64,000 nt of DNA from Bog-756 sp963734395 (GCA_963734395.1 CAVTGY010000007.1:744001-808000), one strand, 5' to 3'; counted from the first letter of the stretch, positions 43,590 through 52,951 are shown. Notes: generated by a model not told the origin, from the sequence alone. Program-made: numbers and translations.

Positions 43590-44427
43590 CTAGAACACGT
43601 TGCAGCGATAACCTGCTGCGCCGGGTCCGTCGAGCGTGAGTTCCGCCGCCTTCGCTCCGGGCCCGGCACCATCAACACCACCGGACCAGCCGGCAGTTGC
43701 CCGACTCCTCCCCGGCCAGCGCCGGTAGATACCCAAGGTCTAGTTCGCTGACCATGGGTTGTCACTTGGACGGGGAGCCTCCGCCACACCGGGGGATGGC
43801 ATGGCGGAGTCTCAACCCTACGGCCCGTCGACGCCGGTTCCACCCGCAATCCCCGGACCACTGTCAGTTGTACCAAGCCCGTGGCAACGGATCGTTGCGG
43901 GAGGGTGAACGCTCGATGAACACGGGCAAGGCAGAGGTCGGTCCTATCTGGGCAGGGCCCGGCATCGAGGGGTGGGCACAGAACAGGTCGGCTCGGGGAG
44001 ATCGATCTCTTGGCGGTCGAGGGATCATGATCGTCGCCACAGGTTGACCACGCGATAGATCGCCATGCAGACCGACGTCCGCCTTCCCCTGATCACAGCG
44101 CGCCAAATGCCTGTTATTCGCTGCCGAGGACCCCTTGCTCACATACTCCGACGTGTACCGGGTGCGGCTCGGTGCTCGTCAACGGCCGCACGGAATACCG
44201 CACGCGATTGTCTCTTAACGTTCGGGGACGCTTCCCAACTCGCCGACCTCGAAGTGTCGCTTAGCCAGTCAATAGCTGACTCTCCCAGTGACCGGAGGCA
44301 TCCCTCAAGTGATGAGCACATTCGGGCAACTCCGTACCTCGAGATCGTGACAACACTGTGTTCAACAATTGTCAAGCGTTGTTCTTTCAAGCGAACTGCC
44401 ACCTGTTCATCGAGGTTGCTGGCCTCT
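43590..44427. other. Gene-poor stretch of 838 bp
   Basis: Several overlapping frames exist on both strands, but none shows protein-like features or a ribosome site. I see no RNA gene or repeat that I can name. It may be decayed sequence. Confidence 0.4.
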
Positions 44428-45459
44428 TCAGGCCTCAGGCTCGAGGAGTTCCTCGCTAAGTGTCCAAAGGCGCCCCGCGGCGCCCCGGTCCAACGCATAG
44501 TCCATGACGCCCAGCGCAGCGGGACCGAAGCTGTTTGCCGCCGCCATCACCCCAGGATCCGTGTGATCGAGGAGCGGAGCAATGTCACAATCCTGCGCAT
44601 ACAGGCCGCCCTTTCCTTCGAGATCGGGGCTCGTGGCGCACCAGACGCTAGTTGCCGCCCCCTGCTCGACGGACTTCCATCCCTTTGAGGTGTCCAGTAC
44701 CGCTGTGCCGTCTGCATCGACCATGCCGACCGCCTCCAACACCCCCTCAGGCATGTCGCGGCTAAATCTCGTTTCGACGATCGTCCCGGGATGTAACGAG
44801 AAGGCGCGGACACCCTCGCTCCTTCCTTTCTCGTCGAGGGCCAGGGCGAACAAAACGTTCGCCGTCTTGGACTGCCCGTAGGCTGTAACGGGGTCGTAGT
44901 CGCGCCGCAGATAGTTCGGATCGTCGAACACTATGTCTGACGCGCGGTGCGCCCATGAGGAGACGATGACAACACGTGCGCCCTCAGCCCGACGGAAGGC
45001 CGGACGTAATCGGGAGACCAGGTCGAAGTGACCGAGGTGATTCGTCGCGAAATGGGATTCGTAACCTCTGGAGTCACGAAGGAGTGGCGCCCCGCCGATG
45101 CCGGCGCTGGCAACGATGATGTGAAGTGGGCGCCCAGACGCCTCGAAGTGGGCCGCGAATGTCGCGATCGAGGCCGGCTCCATGAGATCCATCAGCTCGA
45201 CCTCGACGCCTTGTAGCCCGTTGAGTGTCTGTCGTGCCCGTGGAAGGTTCCGAGCTGGCACCACAACGGATGCACCGGCACCGGACAGCGCCCTGACCGT
45301 CTCTAGGCCGATGCCTGAGGCGCCCCCGGTAACCATGGCCACCTTTCCGGTGAGGTTGATCCCGTCGATCACCTGCGAGGCCGTCGAGCTGACACCAAAT
45401 CCTGACTGCAAGGGCGACTGCACCGTCTTCATTGTTGCCCGATAGGGGGCGAAAGGCAT
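44428..45459 (-). CDS. Short-chain dehydrogenase (retinol dehydrogenase/oxidoreductase-like)
   Basis: This 343-residue protein starts at ATG 45459 following AAAGGAG. A 38-residue N-terminal extension precedes the Rossmann motif VTGGASGIGLETV, then NLPRARQTLNG, IVASAGIGGAPLL, the catalytic Ser in VVIVSSWAH and Tyr-Lys in AYGQSKTANVLFALALDE. The C-terminal part (GWKSVEQGAATSVWCATSP) is typical of the RDH/WWOX-like SDR branch, which acts on lipophilic alcohols or aldehydes. It stands alone, with gene-poor DNA on both sides. Confidence 0.88.
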   Translation of the reverse strand: MPFAPYRATMKTVQSPLQSGFGVSSTASQVIDGINLTGKVAMVTGGASGIGLETVRALSGAGASVVVPARNLPRARQTLNGLQGVEVELMDLMEPASIATFAAHFEASGRPLHIIVASAGIGGAPLLRDSRGYESHFATNHLGHFDLVSRLRPAFRRAEGARVVIVSSWAHRASDIVFDDPNYLRRDYDPVTAYGQSKTANVLFALALDEKGRSEGVRAFSLHPGTIVETRFSRDMPEGVLEAVGMVDADGTAVLDTSKGWKSVEQGAATSVWCATSPDLEGKGGLYAQDCDIAPLLDHTDPGVMAAANSFGPAALGVMDYALDRGAAGRLWTLSEELLEPEA

Positions 45460-45640
45460 CTTCCAGGCTCCTTTGCTCTTTGGTGAACAGGGATACCGGG
45501 AAACACCTCAGGGGTCGCGGCCGTCTGTGGCACGTGGCTGGATTGCGACTCCTCTCGGCGCCGGATCGCCGGGCATGAACGCCCCATTAATAACTCCGGT
45601 CATGCGTTGACTTTCGAACGATCGGGTGTTCAATCGGATT

Positions 45641-45844
45641 ATGACCGGCTGCGGGGCCGCGACGGCCCGGAGGATCGACCAATGTGAATGCGCACTGCCC
45701 CCGGGCCACCCATCCCCGCACCGCTGCGACGACTGCGGCCTGACGTGGTCTGAACGTCCAGCTGCACTTGAGCACGAGTTGACAGTCAAGTCGCCAGACT
45801 TCGATGCCGGGCCTGGAGGCTCCGGCGGCGGAACTAGTACCTAG
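45641..45844 (+). CDS. Small Cys-rich protein, possible zinc ribbon
   Basis: This 67-residue frame has GCGAATARRIDQCECALPPG (in part) and HRCDDCGLTW, a Cys/His pattern like small actinobacterial zinc-binding proteins. The tail is Gly/Ser-rich. The ribosome site is weak, and an ATG 15 bp upstream is possible. Confidence 0.35.
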   Translation: MTGCGAATARRIDQCECALPPGHPSPHRCDDCGLTWSERPAALEHELTVKSPDFDAGPGGSGGGTST

Positions 45845-45868
45845 ACGATTCCGTCGCCACCGTCCCGG

Positions 45869-46135
45869 TCACTGATCGGGGGCACTCTTCATCGAGGTCG
45901 CGCACTCCTCCGTAGCGAAGCTGACCACCGAGCCGTCAGTTAGGGCTACGTCCAGACCTCCGTTGGCGGAGACCGTGTACGACGTTGCGTCGAAAGGCAA
46001 GCGTCAGGAGCTCGTCGACGACTTCTCCGGCCCCCAGCTCAACTTGTAGTTGGGGTTGCCGCCCCCACTAACCCGGGTGCCGATGCCGATGACCACCAGC
46101 ACTACTGCCATCAGGATCCAGGGAATATACGTCAC
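45869..46135 (-). pseudogene. Small membrane-anchored protein interrupted by in-frame TGA
   Basis: GTG 46135 follows AAAGGAAGGAAC. The frame encodes a transmembrane anchor (IPWILMAVVLVVIGIGTRV), then NPNYKLSWGPEKSSTSS and a TGA at 46004-46006. The same frame continues protein-like (LPFDATSYTVSANGGLDVAL, DGSVVSFATEECATSM) to a second TGA at 45869. A pair of compensating indels is an alternative explanation, since the adjacent frame reads VVDELLTLAF across the TGA. Confidence 0.45.
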
Positions 46136-46151
46136 TTGTTCCTTCCTTTCG

Positions 46152-46425
46152 TTAGCTCCGGTCAGTCGTAATCGCCCCCACGCTGCGGGACCCGAATCGC
46201 CCGCTGCCGGGCGCCACCGTCTTCATCGCCTTGTTGGCGGTGGTGTTGATGACGCCCACGGCGTCGTAACGGCCGTTGGCCACGTAGGCCTAAGGGATTG
46301 TCAAGCCTGCTGCTTGCGGCGCTTCCTACCGACGTAATTACAACGGCAGTGAACCCAGCTGCAGCGACCGCAGTAGCCGCCCTCATCGCTGACCGGGACA
46401 ATCGGGACCGAACGACTTGCGCCAT
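46152..46425 (-). pseudogene. Decayed secreted protein with YVTN beta-propeller fragment
   Basis: An N-terminal hydrophobic segment (AMRAATAVAAAGFTAVVITS) resembles a signal peptide. After a one-base shift near 46291 the next frame reads AYVANGRYDAVGVINTTANK, a good match to one YVTN-type propeller blade, ending at a TAA at 46152. Only about one blade is present, so this is probably a relic. It is 17 bp upstream of the interrupted membrane-protein gene. Confidence 0.4.
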
Positions 46426-46786
46426 GTCAACACCACCTGTACTGGTGACCTATGCCGATCTTACGACGATGAAGAATGCAAATCCAGGGCATTACCCGAT
46501 GGAGCGATCGGTGTACGAAGAGAAGGTTCGCTATTTGGTCAACACTGACGGTGTCTACGTTGACGCAGCTGACGTTATGGACCGAGACAAATCACTGCGA
46601 GTGGCGTCCCGCCGGGCCAAATCAGTATTTGGCCCGTTCGCTCCCAACAGGCGCCTGGCCTTCGGGAAAGTCTCGGATCATGTTCTCCTGGGAGTAGGAC
46701 GCCACCAATCGGTCGCTCTGGGTAAATACATCAGCGCGGCCATAGGAACGTCCCCGCCCGGCGTAGGGGCTCTGATGGGCAAGTAG
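46424..46786 (+). CDS. Hypothetical protein overlapping the thioesterase gene
   Basis: This 120-residue frame has a protein-like first half (VTYADLTTMKNANPGHYPME, VYEEKVRYLVNTDGVYVDAA) with lower-GC codons than its neighbours. The last 55 codons are antisense to the 3' end of the thioesterase gene. There is no strong ribosome site. It may be a transferred or decayed gene. Confidence 0.35.
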   Translation: MSTPPVLVTYADLTTMKNANPGHYPMERSVYEEKVRYLVNTDGVYVDAADVMDRDKSLRVASRRAKSVFGPFAPNRRLAFGKVSDHVLLGVGRHQSVALGKYISAAIGTSPPGVGALMGK

Positions 46787-47473
46787 GAGCCACTCGCTTG
46801 CATCGAACGGCTCGTGGAAGCTGAGCGTCTGGGCAACAACACTCGTTGAGATTGTCACGTGTGCCATGGCCTGCCCCACTCCTTTGTGAGGGCGCATGGC
46901 GGTACCGATGAGGAAGCCATCTGAGGCGAAGGCCAGCATGGCCTGGCTGGCAGCCAATCCGGCGGGCACCCCGCTGAAGCGGCTCCAGACCTCCAGCTCG
47001 GGGGGTCCGAATTCGTAGGGATCCTGAAGATCGACATCGTCGACCACCCGCAACTCCCACCATGGGTGTCCACCAGTGCGGGACGGGGTCATCTCGGGAG
47101 TAGTCACCGATGGTGCATCGGCCGCGTGCCGAATGAGGTCGGGCTCGGGTTCGTGCAAGAGGGCTATCGATTCGGTGCAGAGTCGATCCGCCTGGTGTAC
47201 CGAGACGCTCAGGCTGGCGAAAGTGCGGCCGACCTGAAGTGGTTGGACGTCGATCTCGAGAGGACGCTCGGGCAATCCGCCGCGGGCGAACACAGTGTGC
47301 AGCGATTTGAGCTGCTTGTCGGAGACGGAGCGGGAGGCTGCAACCACCGTTTGTGCAAGGATTTGGCCCCCGAATACCACGGGAGCACCACCTGGAAGAT
47401 TCTGAGCAATGTAGTGGTGGGGGCTCGTCTGTTCAAGATCGAGCATCTGGGCGATTGCGTAGTCGTGGCTCAC
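46622..47473 (-). CDS. tesB: Acyl-CoA thioesterase II (TesB)
   Basis: This 283-residue double hot-dog protein starts at GTG 47473 after GAGG. Family motifs are VFGGQILAQTVVAASRSV, LKSLHTVFARGGLPERPLEI (in the first hot dog), VSVHQADRLCTESIALLHEP, and in the second half AMLAFASDGFLIGTAMRPH and AHVTISTSVVAQTLSFHEPF, then SYGRADVFTQSDRLVASYSQ. It hydrolyses medium- and long-chain acyl-CoA to free acid and CoA. It stands at the edge of the catabolic island and may recycle CoA during breakdown of the island's substrate. Confidence 0.92.
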   Translation of the reverse strand: MSHDYAIAQMLDLEQTSPHHYIAQNLPGGAPVVFGGQILAQTVVAASRSVSDKQLKSLHTVFARGGLPERPLEIDVQPLQVGRTFASLSVSVHQADRLCTESIALLHEPEPDLIRHAADAPSVTTPEMTPSRTGGHPWWELRVVDDVDLQDPYEFGPPELEVWSRFSGVPAGLAASQAMLAFASDGFLIGTAMRPHKGVGQAMAHVTISTSVVAQTLSFHEPFDASEWLLLAHQSPYAGRGRSYGRADVFTQSDRLVASYSQENMIRDFPEGQAPVGSERAKY

Positions 47474-47809
47474 TTCTGGCCTCGGGCAGTCGCCGAACCG
47501 ATGGCCGGCATCAGATCGACCTCCTCAACCGCTTGTGGGCTGACAGGGTTCATAGCCGGGATCGATCTTGGGGTGTCATTCCGCCTAGTCCTTCCATGCA
47601 CATCTTGCGGCGCGCCAAGCAACTCACGCATGTGACAAGGTGTGGTGATCGGTGTCGAACGGCGAATGCCACCGCTCCCACGAGTTGGTGCCGCGAGATC
47701 TGCAGTTCGACTTTCAATATTTTCCGTCATTTCCCTCGATCCGATCAGTCCTCCTACGTGGGTGCTGCAGTCTTCGGTCTGCGGCGACCGGGCGAAGCAG
47801 GCTGTGGGC
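47474..47809. other. Intergenic stretch between TesB and P450 genes
   Basis: No gene is visible. It is presumably the tesB promoter region and the end of the P450 transcript. Confidence 0.4.
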
Positions 47810-49030
47810 CTAGCGTGCGACGATCTCAATGGGGAGCTCCTTGTGACGCCGGACGAGGAGACTGGGTTCCCAGGTCGGCGAAAGATCGTGATCGAGCTCG
47901 ATGCTGCTCGTGCGCTCGAGTAGCACGGTGAGGACGTTGCGGGCCTCGATCCTGGCCAGCGGGGCGCCGACGCAGTGATGAATACCGCGTCCGAAGGCCA
48001 CATGGCGCCGGGGGACCCGCCTGGAGAGATCGATCTCGTCAGGTCGTTCGAACTCGGCGGGGTCCCGGTTGGCTGCGCCCCAGAGCAGCAGCACGGTCGA
48101 ACCGGCGGGGATCGTGACGCCGTCGAGCGTGGTGTCCTTCGGCACGGACCGCATCAGGTAGCGAAAGGGGGACTCGATGCGGAGGGCCTCTTCGATAAAA
48201 GTCGGGATCTGCTCGGGCTCTCGCCGAAGTTGGTCCTGGAGATCGGGGCGCTCGGCGAGCATGCGGACCGCGTTACCCAGGAGACTGGTCGTGGACTCAC
48301 CTCCTGCGCTCAATAGGATGGTCAGGACGCCGGTCGCATCGGTGGCCAAAAAGATCCCCTCGTGGACACCGCGGGCAACCGCGCCAAGGAGGTCCTCGCT
48401 CGGGTTCTCCAGGGCTGCTGCCACCTGGTCGGCGATCCACGCCATCACCTGGTCTCCGCGGCTCGCCGTCTCGGCCAGTTCGTCGAGCCCCAGGGTGCCT
48501 CCGATCAACCGGGTCATCTGGACCGCTGCCGCCCACAGCTCGTCAAGATTGCTGTCGCGAAAACCGATCAGGCGACTGATCATGGTGATGGGCACGATGT
48601 TGCCGATAGAAGCCATGAAGTCGATGCGCTCCCCGTCGATGGCATCGGAAACGAGGGCCTCGGCGAGCACGGTGATTTCAGCGTCCAGGGTCTCCATCCG
48701 CTTAGCAACGAGCTCGGGGAAGACGGTGCTGCGATGCATGGCATGCAGGGGAGGATCGGCTGTCGCGAGCACCTGTCCTCCGAGGTCGCCGAAGGCGAAC
48801 CTGCCGGGAAGCCCGACCTCATTCCGGTAGAGGAGGCAGCGCATGTTTGACGAGAAGTCCTCGACCCGCGCGGCTGCTTCCGCCAGGAGCTCGAAGGTGC
48901 TGACAACGAAAACCCCGGTGTCGGCGATCTCCCACACGGGTGCCTCGGTATGGAGCTGCTGGTAGAAGGGGTAAGGGTTGTCGAGGACGTCGGGGTCGAG
49001 CAGCGACGTTGCGGGGATTTCCTTGCCCAC
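47810..49030 (-). CDS. Cytochrome P450
   Basis: This 406-residue soluble bacterial P450 starts at GTG 49030 after AAGGAAGG. Signatures are the I-helix TILLSAGGESTTSLLGNAV (Glu where many have Asp in A-G-x-D/E-T), the ExxR motif in FIEEALRIESPFRYLMRSVP, NRDPAEFERPDEIDLSR, and the heme-binding loop VAFGRGIHHCVGAPLARIEA with its Cys ligand. It hydroxylates an unknown substrate and needs ferredoxin and reductase partners not found nearby. It is divergent from the beta-propeller/TetR pair. Confidence 0.95.
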   Translation of the reverse strand: MGKEIPATSLLDPDVLDNPYPFYQQLHTEAPVWEIADTGVFVVSTFELLAEAAARVEDFSSNMRCLLYRNEVGLPGRFAFGDLGGQVLATADPPLHAMHRSTVFPELVAKRMETLDAEITVLAEALVSDAIDGERIDFMASIGNIVPITMISRLIGFRDSNLDELWAAAVQMTRLIGGTLGLDELAETASRGDQVMAWIADQVAAALENPSEDLLGAVARGVHEGIFLATDATGVLTILLSAGGESTTSLLGNAVRMLAERPDLQDQLRREPEQIPTFIEEALRIESPFRYLMRSVPKDTTLDGVTIPAGSTVLLLWGAANRDPAEFERPDEIDLSRRVPRRHVAFGRGIHHCVGAPLARIEARNVLTVLLERTSSIELDHDLSPTWEPSLLVRRHKELPIEIVAR

Positions 49031-49184
49031 TTTGGACCTTCCTTCGCTCGCTCCGGCAGTGTCCCTCGACCACCCACCCTATTTGTCGTACAGGCTACTA
49101 GAATAGACGCCAAGGGCGAGGTGGACCAGTCGTGGGACGATTCGCCTCCTTGGCTCAGCCATCGAGTACGAGAGTCGAGAATCC

Positions 49185-50255
49185 GTGCCAATCAACGACG
49201 ATCAGTCCACCGTGCCCGATGTCGAGATGACGATCGACTGCATCGACCTGTCAGAAGTGCTCGGCTCGGGCTCGTCCTGGGCCCACTCGGGGCTGGTCGT
49301 AACGGCAAAGGGCGAGCTCATAGGGTTCCATGCCGGGCAACTCGTTGCCTTCGACGACCGCGGCGCCGTTCAACGGGTTCTTGCCGTAGGTCTGACCGAG
49401 GGTCATGGGATTACCTCGGTCATTGACGGCGACAGAGAGAACCTGTGGATATCCGATCCCGGCTTCGTCTTCGGGTCCACCCCGGAAGCAGGGGACGAGG
49501 CCTGGGCAGCCCTGTTCGGGAAAGGGATCCGCCTCGAGAACCGCCAGCCCCGCGTTGTGAAGATGACCCTTGGGGGCGAGATCTTGGTAGAGCTCCCCCT
49601 TCCGCCCGGTGATCCAGCCGTATCAGGGATGATGGGTGAGTACTGTCCATGCGGCGTAGCGGTGGACGAAGAACGCTTCGGAGGGAGTGGCGATATCTGG
49701 GTCGCCGACGGTTACGGATCGAGCTTCGTGCACCGATTCGATAAGGAGGGACAGCACCTCATCGCGTTGAGCGGGGACGAAGGAGGCGGGCGCTTCCTCT
49801 GTCCCCACGCGGTCTTCATCGACCGCCGTGGTCAGAAGGAGCCCGAGCTCTACATCGCGGATCGTGAGAATCGGCGGGTCCAGGTCTACGACCTCGAGGG
49901 TCACTATCTCCGGACCGTCGGAGCATCCTTCCTCAATAGTCCGAGTGGCTTTGCACAGTGGGGCGAGCTTCTCGTTGTGGCGGAGCTCTACTCGCGACTG
50001 GCCTTGCTCGACATGGACGACAATCTCGTCGATTATCTCGGCGCTGACCAGGTGTCGCGCAACGGACAAGGGTGGCCCGAGCGGCCAGGTTGGCCGAACA
50101 CGTTGACCGAGGATGGCCGAGCCATGGTGCCTGACCTGCACAACGCCGAACACCTCAACTCGCCCCACTCGGTCGCCGTCGATGCCGACGGAAACATCTA
50201 CGTGTCTGAGTGGCTACTAGGCGGCCGCTACACCAAGTTCACCCAGCGCGACTGA
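49185..50255 (+). CDS. NHL-repeat six-bladed beta-propeller protein
   Basis: The product is 356 residues from GTG 49185. NHL-type blades are visible: GDIWVADGYGSSFVHRFDKE, FLCPHAVFIDRRGQKEPELY, IADRENRRVQVYDLEGHYLR and NSPHSVAVDADGNIYVSEWL, each about 45-50 residues. There is no signal peptide, so it is probably cytosolic, like lactonase- or PAL-like propellers found in catabolic clusters. It may hydrolyse a lactone or bind an intermediate. The stop codon overlaps the start of a TetR gene (TGATG). Confidence 0.82.
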   Translation: MPINDDQSTVPDVEMTIDCIDLSEVLGSGSSWAHSGLVVTAKGELIGFHAGQLVAFDDRGAVQRVLAVGLTEGHGITSVIDGDRENLWISDPGFVFGSTPEAGDEAWAALFGKGIRLENRQPRVVKMTLGGEILVELPLPPGDPAVSGMMGEYCPCGVAVDEERFGGSGDIWVADGYGSSFVHRFDKEGQHLIALSGDEGGGRFLCPHAVFIDRRGQKEPELYIADRENRRVQVYDLEGHYLRTVGASFLNSPSGFAQWGELLVVAELYSRLALLDMDDNLVDYLGADQVSRNGQGWPERPGWPNTLTEDGRAMVPDLHNAEHLNSPHSVAVDADGNIYVSEWLLGGRYTKFTQRD

Positions 50256-50926
50256 TGGGCCGCCCGATGCCTCTGCCCGGCACCTCGCCGATCAATCTCT
50301 TGAGTTCCGTGGTTTCTGATGTTCCCCGCAGCCGCGGACGTCCACCCTCGTTGAGTGAGAGTGAAATCGTGACCGTGGCCCTTCGTCTCACCCGAGAGGT
50401 GGGCCTCGAGAACCTGTCGATGCGCGCGCTCGCCCGAGAGCTGGGCGTGCCACCGATGACCATCTACCACTACGTGACGAGCAAAGAGTCCCTCCACGCG
50501 CTCGTCGTCGACCACATTCTCCGCGACATCGCCGTGCCCGAGCCAGAGGAGGCGAGTTGGGAGGAGCGCCTCATGCGCCTGTTGGGCGACGCTCGTCGAG
50601 TGTTTACCGATCACCCGGGCGTTTCGTCTCGGCTCGGTGATCCCGGTACTACTGAGGGAACCCGATTGGCCAAGGGAGTGCTGGCCATCCTCGCCGATGG
50701 CGGGTTCGCCCCCGATGCGGCGGTGGTGTGCTTCACGACACTCTTCACCTTCATGACCGGGCAGATCGACCTTGACGCGATGGCCGATGCGATTGCCAGC
50801 GGTGCGCCGCCCTCAACGCTCGAAGGTGTGACCCGTTCGACACCGTTCTCACGAGACGAGCTTTTCGAACTCGGGTGCGCCGCGGTCATTCAAGGGCTCA
50901 AGAAGACACTCCTGCGGGGGGATTGA
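50255..50926 (+). CDS. TetR family transcriptional regulator
   Basis: This 223-residue regulator has ATG 50255 overlapping the upstream stop. The N-terminal helix-turn-helix is IVTVALRLTREVGLENLSMR and ALARELGVPPMTIYHYVTSK, followed by ESLHALVVDHIL. The C-terminal ligand domain is of the TetR_C_33/AcrR-like type. Co-translation with the propeller protein suggests it controls this locus and the divergent P450. Confidence 0.9.
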   Translation: MGRPMPLPGTSPINLLSSVVSDVPRSRGRPPSLSESEIVTVALRLTREVGLENLSMRALARELGVPPMTIYHYVTSKESLHALVVDHILRDIAVPEPEEASWEERLMRLLGDARRVFTDHPGVSSRLGDPGTTEGTRLAKGVLAILADGGFAPDAAVVCFTTLFTFMTGQIDLDAMADAIASGAPPSTLEGVTRSTPFSRDELFELGCAAVIQGLKKTLLRGD

Positions 50927-51203
50927 GCACGAGCTGGCGGCGGAGAGGAGCCAAGCTTCGACGAGTGAGCTTCATCGCCGTACTTGCTGCGGAGGATCTC
51001 AACTAGTAGAACTACGTAATCCGCATAGTACAGTGATATATCCGCTTAGTAGATACTGAGCTTCACTTCGCAAGTGATGACCTTGAACGAGATCTGGAGG
51101 ATCGGAGGGAGTTGGCGGACTGACACCCCTCGATCCTCTGGCACGCGTCGCGGTTGGGTTGGTCCCTCCGCCCGCGTGATTGTGGCGGACGAAGCTCCGG
51201 CAC
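50927..51203. other. Intergenic stretch with an AT-rich direct repeat
   Basis: ATCCGCATAGTA (51019-51030) and ATCCGCTTAGTA (51040-51051) are repeated 21 bp apart, two helical turns, in the most AT-rich patch of the area. They may bind a regulator. No gene follows on the plus strand before the terminator at 51204. Confidence 0.35.
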
Positions 51204-51242
51204 GCGACGCGGCACTCCGGCCCCCATCGGGGGCTGCGTCGC
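51204..51242. terminator. Bidirectional hairpin between convergent tetR and livF genes
   Basis: The outer arms GCGACGC (51204-51210) and GCGTCGC (51236-51242) and inner arms GCCCCC/GGGGGC (51220-51225 / 51229-51234) form a strong stem between two convergent transcription units. This is the expected place for a shared terminator. Confidence 0.6.
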
Positions 51243-51299
51243 GCTCACGGTGCTGTCTGCTGTCAAACCCCGTTTCGGATCCGCTTTCCCAATCGCGGA

Positions 51300-52115
51300 T
51301 TATTGCCGGAGTGTGGTGGGCCGGCGATCCCCGGCGCTGCGCACCAGTGTGATGCGCTCACCGCGGGAAGCGAGAATGCCCTCCACCGCTTCGACAGCCC
51401 CTGACGGGTCACCGTCGTATGCAACGGCGCCGTGCTCGAGAACGATGACATGATCCGCCATGCCGAGTATTCGTTCCACCTGTTGTTCAACCACGAGGAG
51501 GGTGGTTCCAGCTCCGGCCATCGCCCCCAATCCGTCATAGACGGACTCCACCACGAGCGGCGCCAGTCCGAGACACAGCTCATCGGCGATAAGAAGCTGT
51601 GGCGGAGCCACCAGGACCTTAGCCAAGCAGAGCAGTCGTTGTTGGCCACCCGACAACGTACCGGCCTGTTGCTTGCGCCGCTCGCCAAGCATGGGGTAGG
51701 TGTCATACACACGTCCGAGCGCATCGGGCACGTGTTTTTGCCCAAGGCGTTGACGAAATGCGATCGCCAGATTCTCTTCGACCGTGAGGCTCGAAAAAAC
51801 GGCGCGGCCCTCGGGTACGTGGGCGACGCCCCTGCGGGCGATCTTGAACGCACTCTCGCCAGTGACATCAATCCCGTTAACACGGACGACGCCCTCCGTG
51901 GACGGCAGAAGGCCGGTGGCCACCCGGGAGACGGTGGACTTGCCGGCCCCGTTGGACCCGAGGAGCGCCACGGTCGAACCGGGCGCAACCGAAAAGCTGA
52001 CGTCGAAGAGGGCGCGGTAGGGACCGTATGCTGCGCCAACGTGCTCGAATTGGAGCGCTGGAGGAGCGCTTATTAGGTCCGGTTCGACGACGGTCAATTG
52101 CACATCGCTGTTCAC
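51300..52115 (-). CDS. livF: Branched-chain-type ABC importer ATPase, LivF
   Basis: This 271-residue ATPase has Walker A LLGSNGAGKST, the Liv-specific GRAVFSSLTVEENL, signature TLSGGQQRLL, Walker B LLIADELCLGLAP and switch residues LLVVEQQVERIL. GTG 52115 overlaps the livG stop (GTGA). With LivG it drives the LivH-LivM channel. Liv-type importers carry branched-chain amino acids but in catabolic clusters often import aromatic or alicyclic acids. The Gln in place of the usual switch His (VEQQ versus VEQN/H) is normal for LivF. Confidence 0.93.
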   Translation of the reverse strand: MNSDVQLTVVEPDLISAPPALQFEHVGAAYGPYRALFDVSFSVAPGSTVALLGSNGAGKSTVSRVATGLLPSTEGVVRVNGIDVTGESAFKIARRGVAHVPEGRAVFSSLTVEENLAIAFRQRLGQKHVPDALGRVYDTYPMLGERRKQQAGTLSGGQQRLLCLAKVLVAPPQLLIADELCLGLAPLVVESVYDGLGAMAGAGTTLLVVEQQVERILGMADHVIVLEHGAVAYDGDPSGAVEAVEGILASRGERITLVRSAGDRRPTTLRQ

Positions 52116-52951
52116 GCAGGAACCCCGAGGTAGGCCTGACGTACCGCGGGGTCGGCCATTACCTCGCCGAAAGTTCCGTCGGCGATCACTTGGCCCAGAT
52201 CCATCACAACGGCACGATCGACGACGTCGCCGACCATGCCAAGATCGTGCTCAACGAGGATGACAGCCATACCATGCTCTTGCTGTAGGGAGCGAAGGAC
52301 CTGAGCCAACTCGCGGGTTTCGTGGACATCCAAACCCGATGACGGCTCATCGGCCATCAGCAGGTCAGGCCGGCCGACCAGAGCTCGGGCCAGCTCGACC
52401 AGCCGGCAGGTCCCGAGGCCCAGAGCCGAAACGGGAACGCTCCGCACGTCGAGAAGATTGACCAAATCGAGTACATGGTCGACGGCATCGAGCTCCGCCG
52501 GTCTGGGTGCACTCATGCGGAGCAGGTCCTTCCACAAACGACCGTCCCCCTGACGGGCGCGCTCCGCGACCAGGAGATGCTGCTCCACGGTGAGATCGGG
52601 AAAGATCTCGATCCGCTGATAGGTGCGACCGATGCCGAGTCGAGCGCGTTTGAACGTAGGCATCCGGTCGAGTATCCGTCCCTTGAACAGTAGTGACCCG
52701 GAATCTTGGCGGACCTGCCCACAGATGCAGTTGAAGAGGGTGGTCTTGCCTGCGCCGTTGGGTCCGACAAGTCCGAGACATTCCCCCGCATCGACGACCA
52801 AGTCGACATTGTCCACTGCTCGGACTCCACCGAAGGACTTGCTGATGCCTTGGGTGACCAACAGCGGAGCGACGTCGTCGGAGCCCATAGCTGAGCCGTT
52901 ACGGGCGAACGACATCGTGCTCTCTGTCGCCGAGTCTCGGTCGTTATCCAT
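52112..52951 (-). CDS. livG: Branched-chain-type ABC importer ATPase, LivG
   Basis: This 279-residue ATPase has Walker A LVGPNGAGKTTLF, Q-loop IGRTYQRIEIFPDLTVEQHL, signature region SALGLGTCRLVELARAL (a variant of the usual L-S-x-G-Q), Walker B LLMADEPSSGLD and switch His VEHDLGMV. The C-terminus GTFGEVMADPAVRQAYLGVP is the standard LivG ending. Its start overlaps the permease stop by eight bases. The signature variant resembles that of other LivG proteins and does not imply loss of function. Confidence 0.93.
   Translation of the reverse strand: MDNDRDSATESTMSFARNGSAMGSDDVAPLLVTQGISKSFGGVRAVDNVDLVVDAGECLGLVGPNGAGKTTLFNCICGQVRQDSGSLLFKGRILDRMPTFKRARLGIGRTYQRIEIFPDLTVEQHLLVAERARQGDGRLWKDLLRMSAPRPAELDAVDHVLDLVNLLDVRSVPVSALGLGTCRLVELARALVGRPDLLMADEPSSGLDVHETRELAQVLRSLQQEHGMAVILVEHDLGMVGDVVDRAVVMDLGQVIADGTFGEVMADPAVRQAYLGVPA

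Noticed and set aside
43511..44688. Overlapping frames on both strands in the 43.6-44.4 kb gap
   Set aside because: Composition and lack of ribosome sites or motifs suggest chance frames in GC-rich DNA.
46004..46006. In-frame TGA as a selenocysteine codon
   Set aside because: The protein is not a known selenoprotein type, no Sec insertion hairpin is evident just after the codon, and an indel explains the data more simply.
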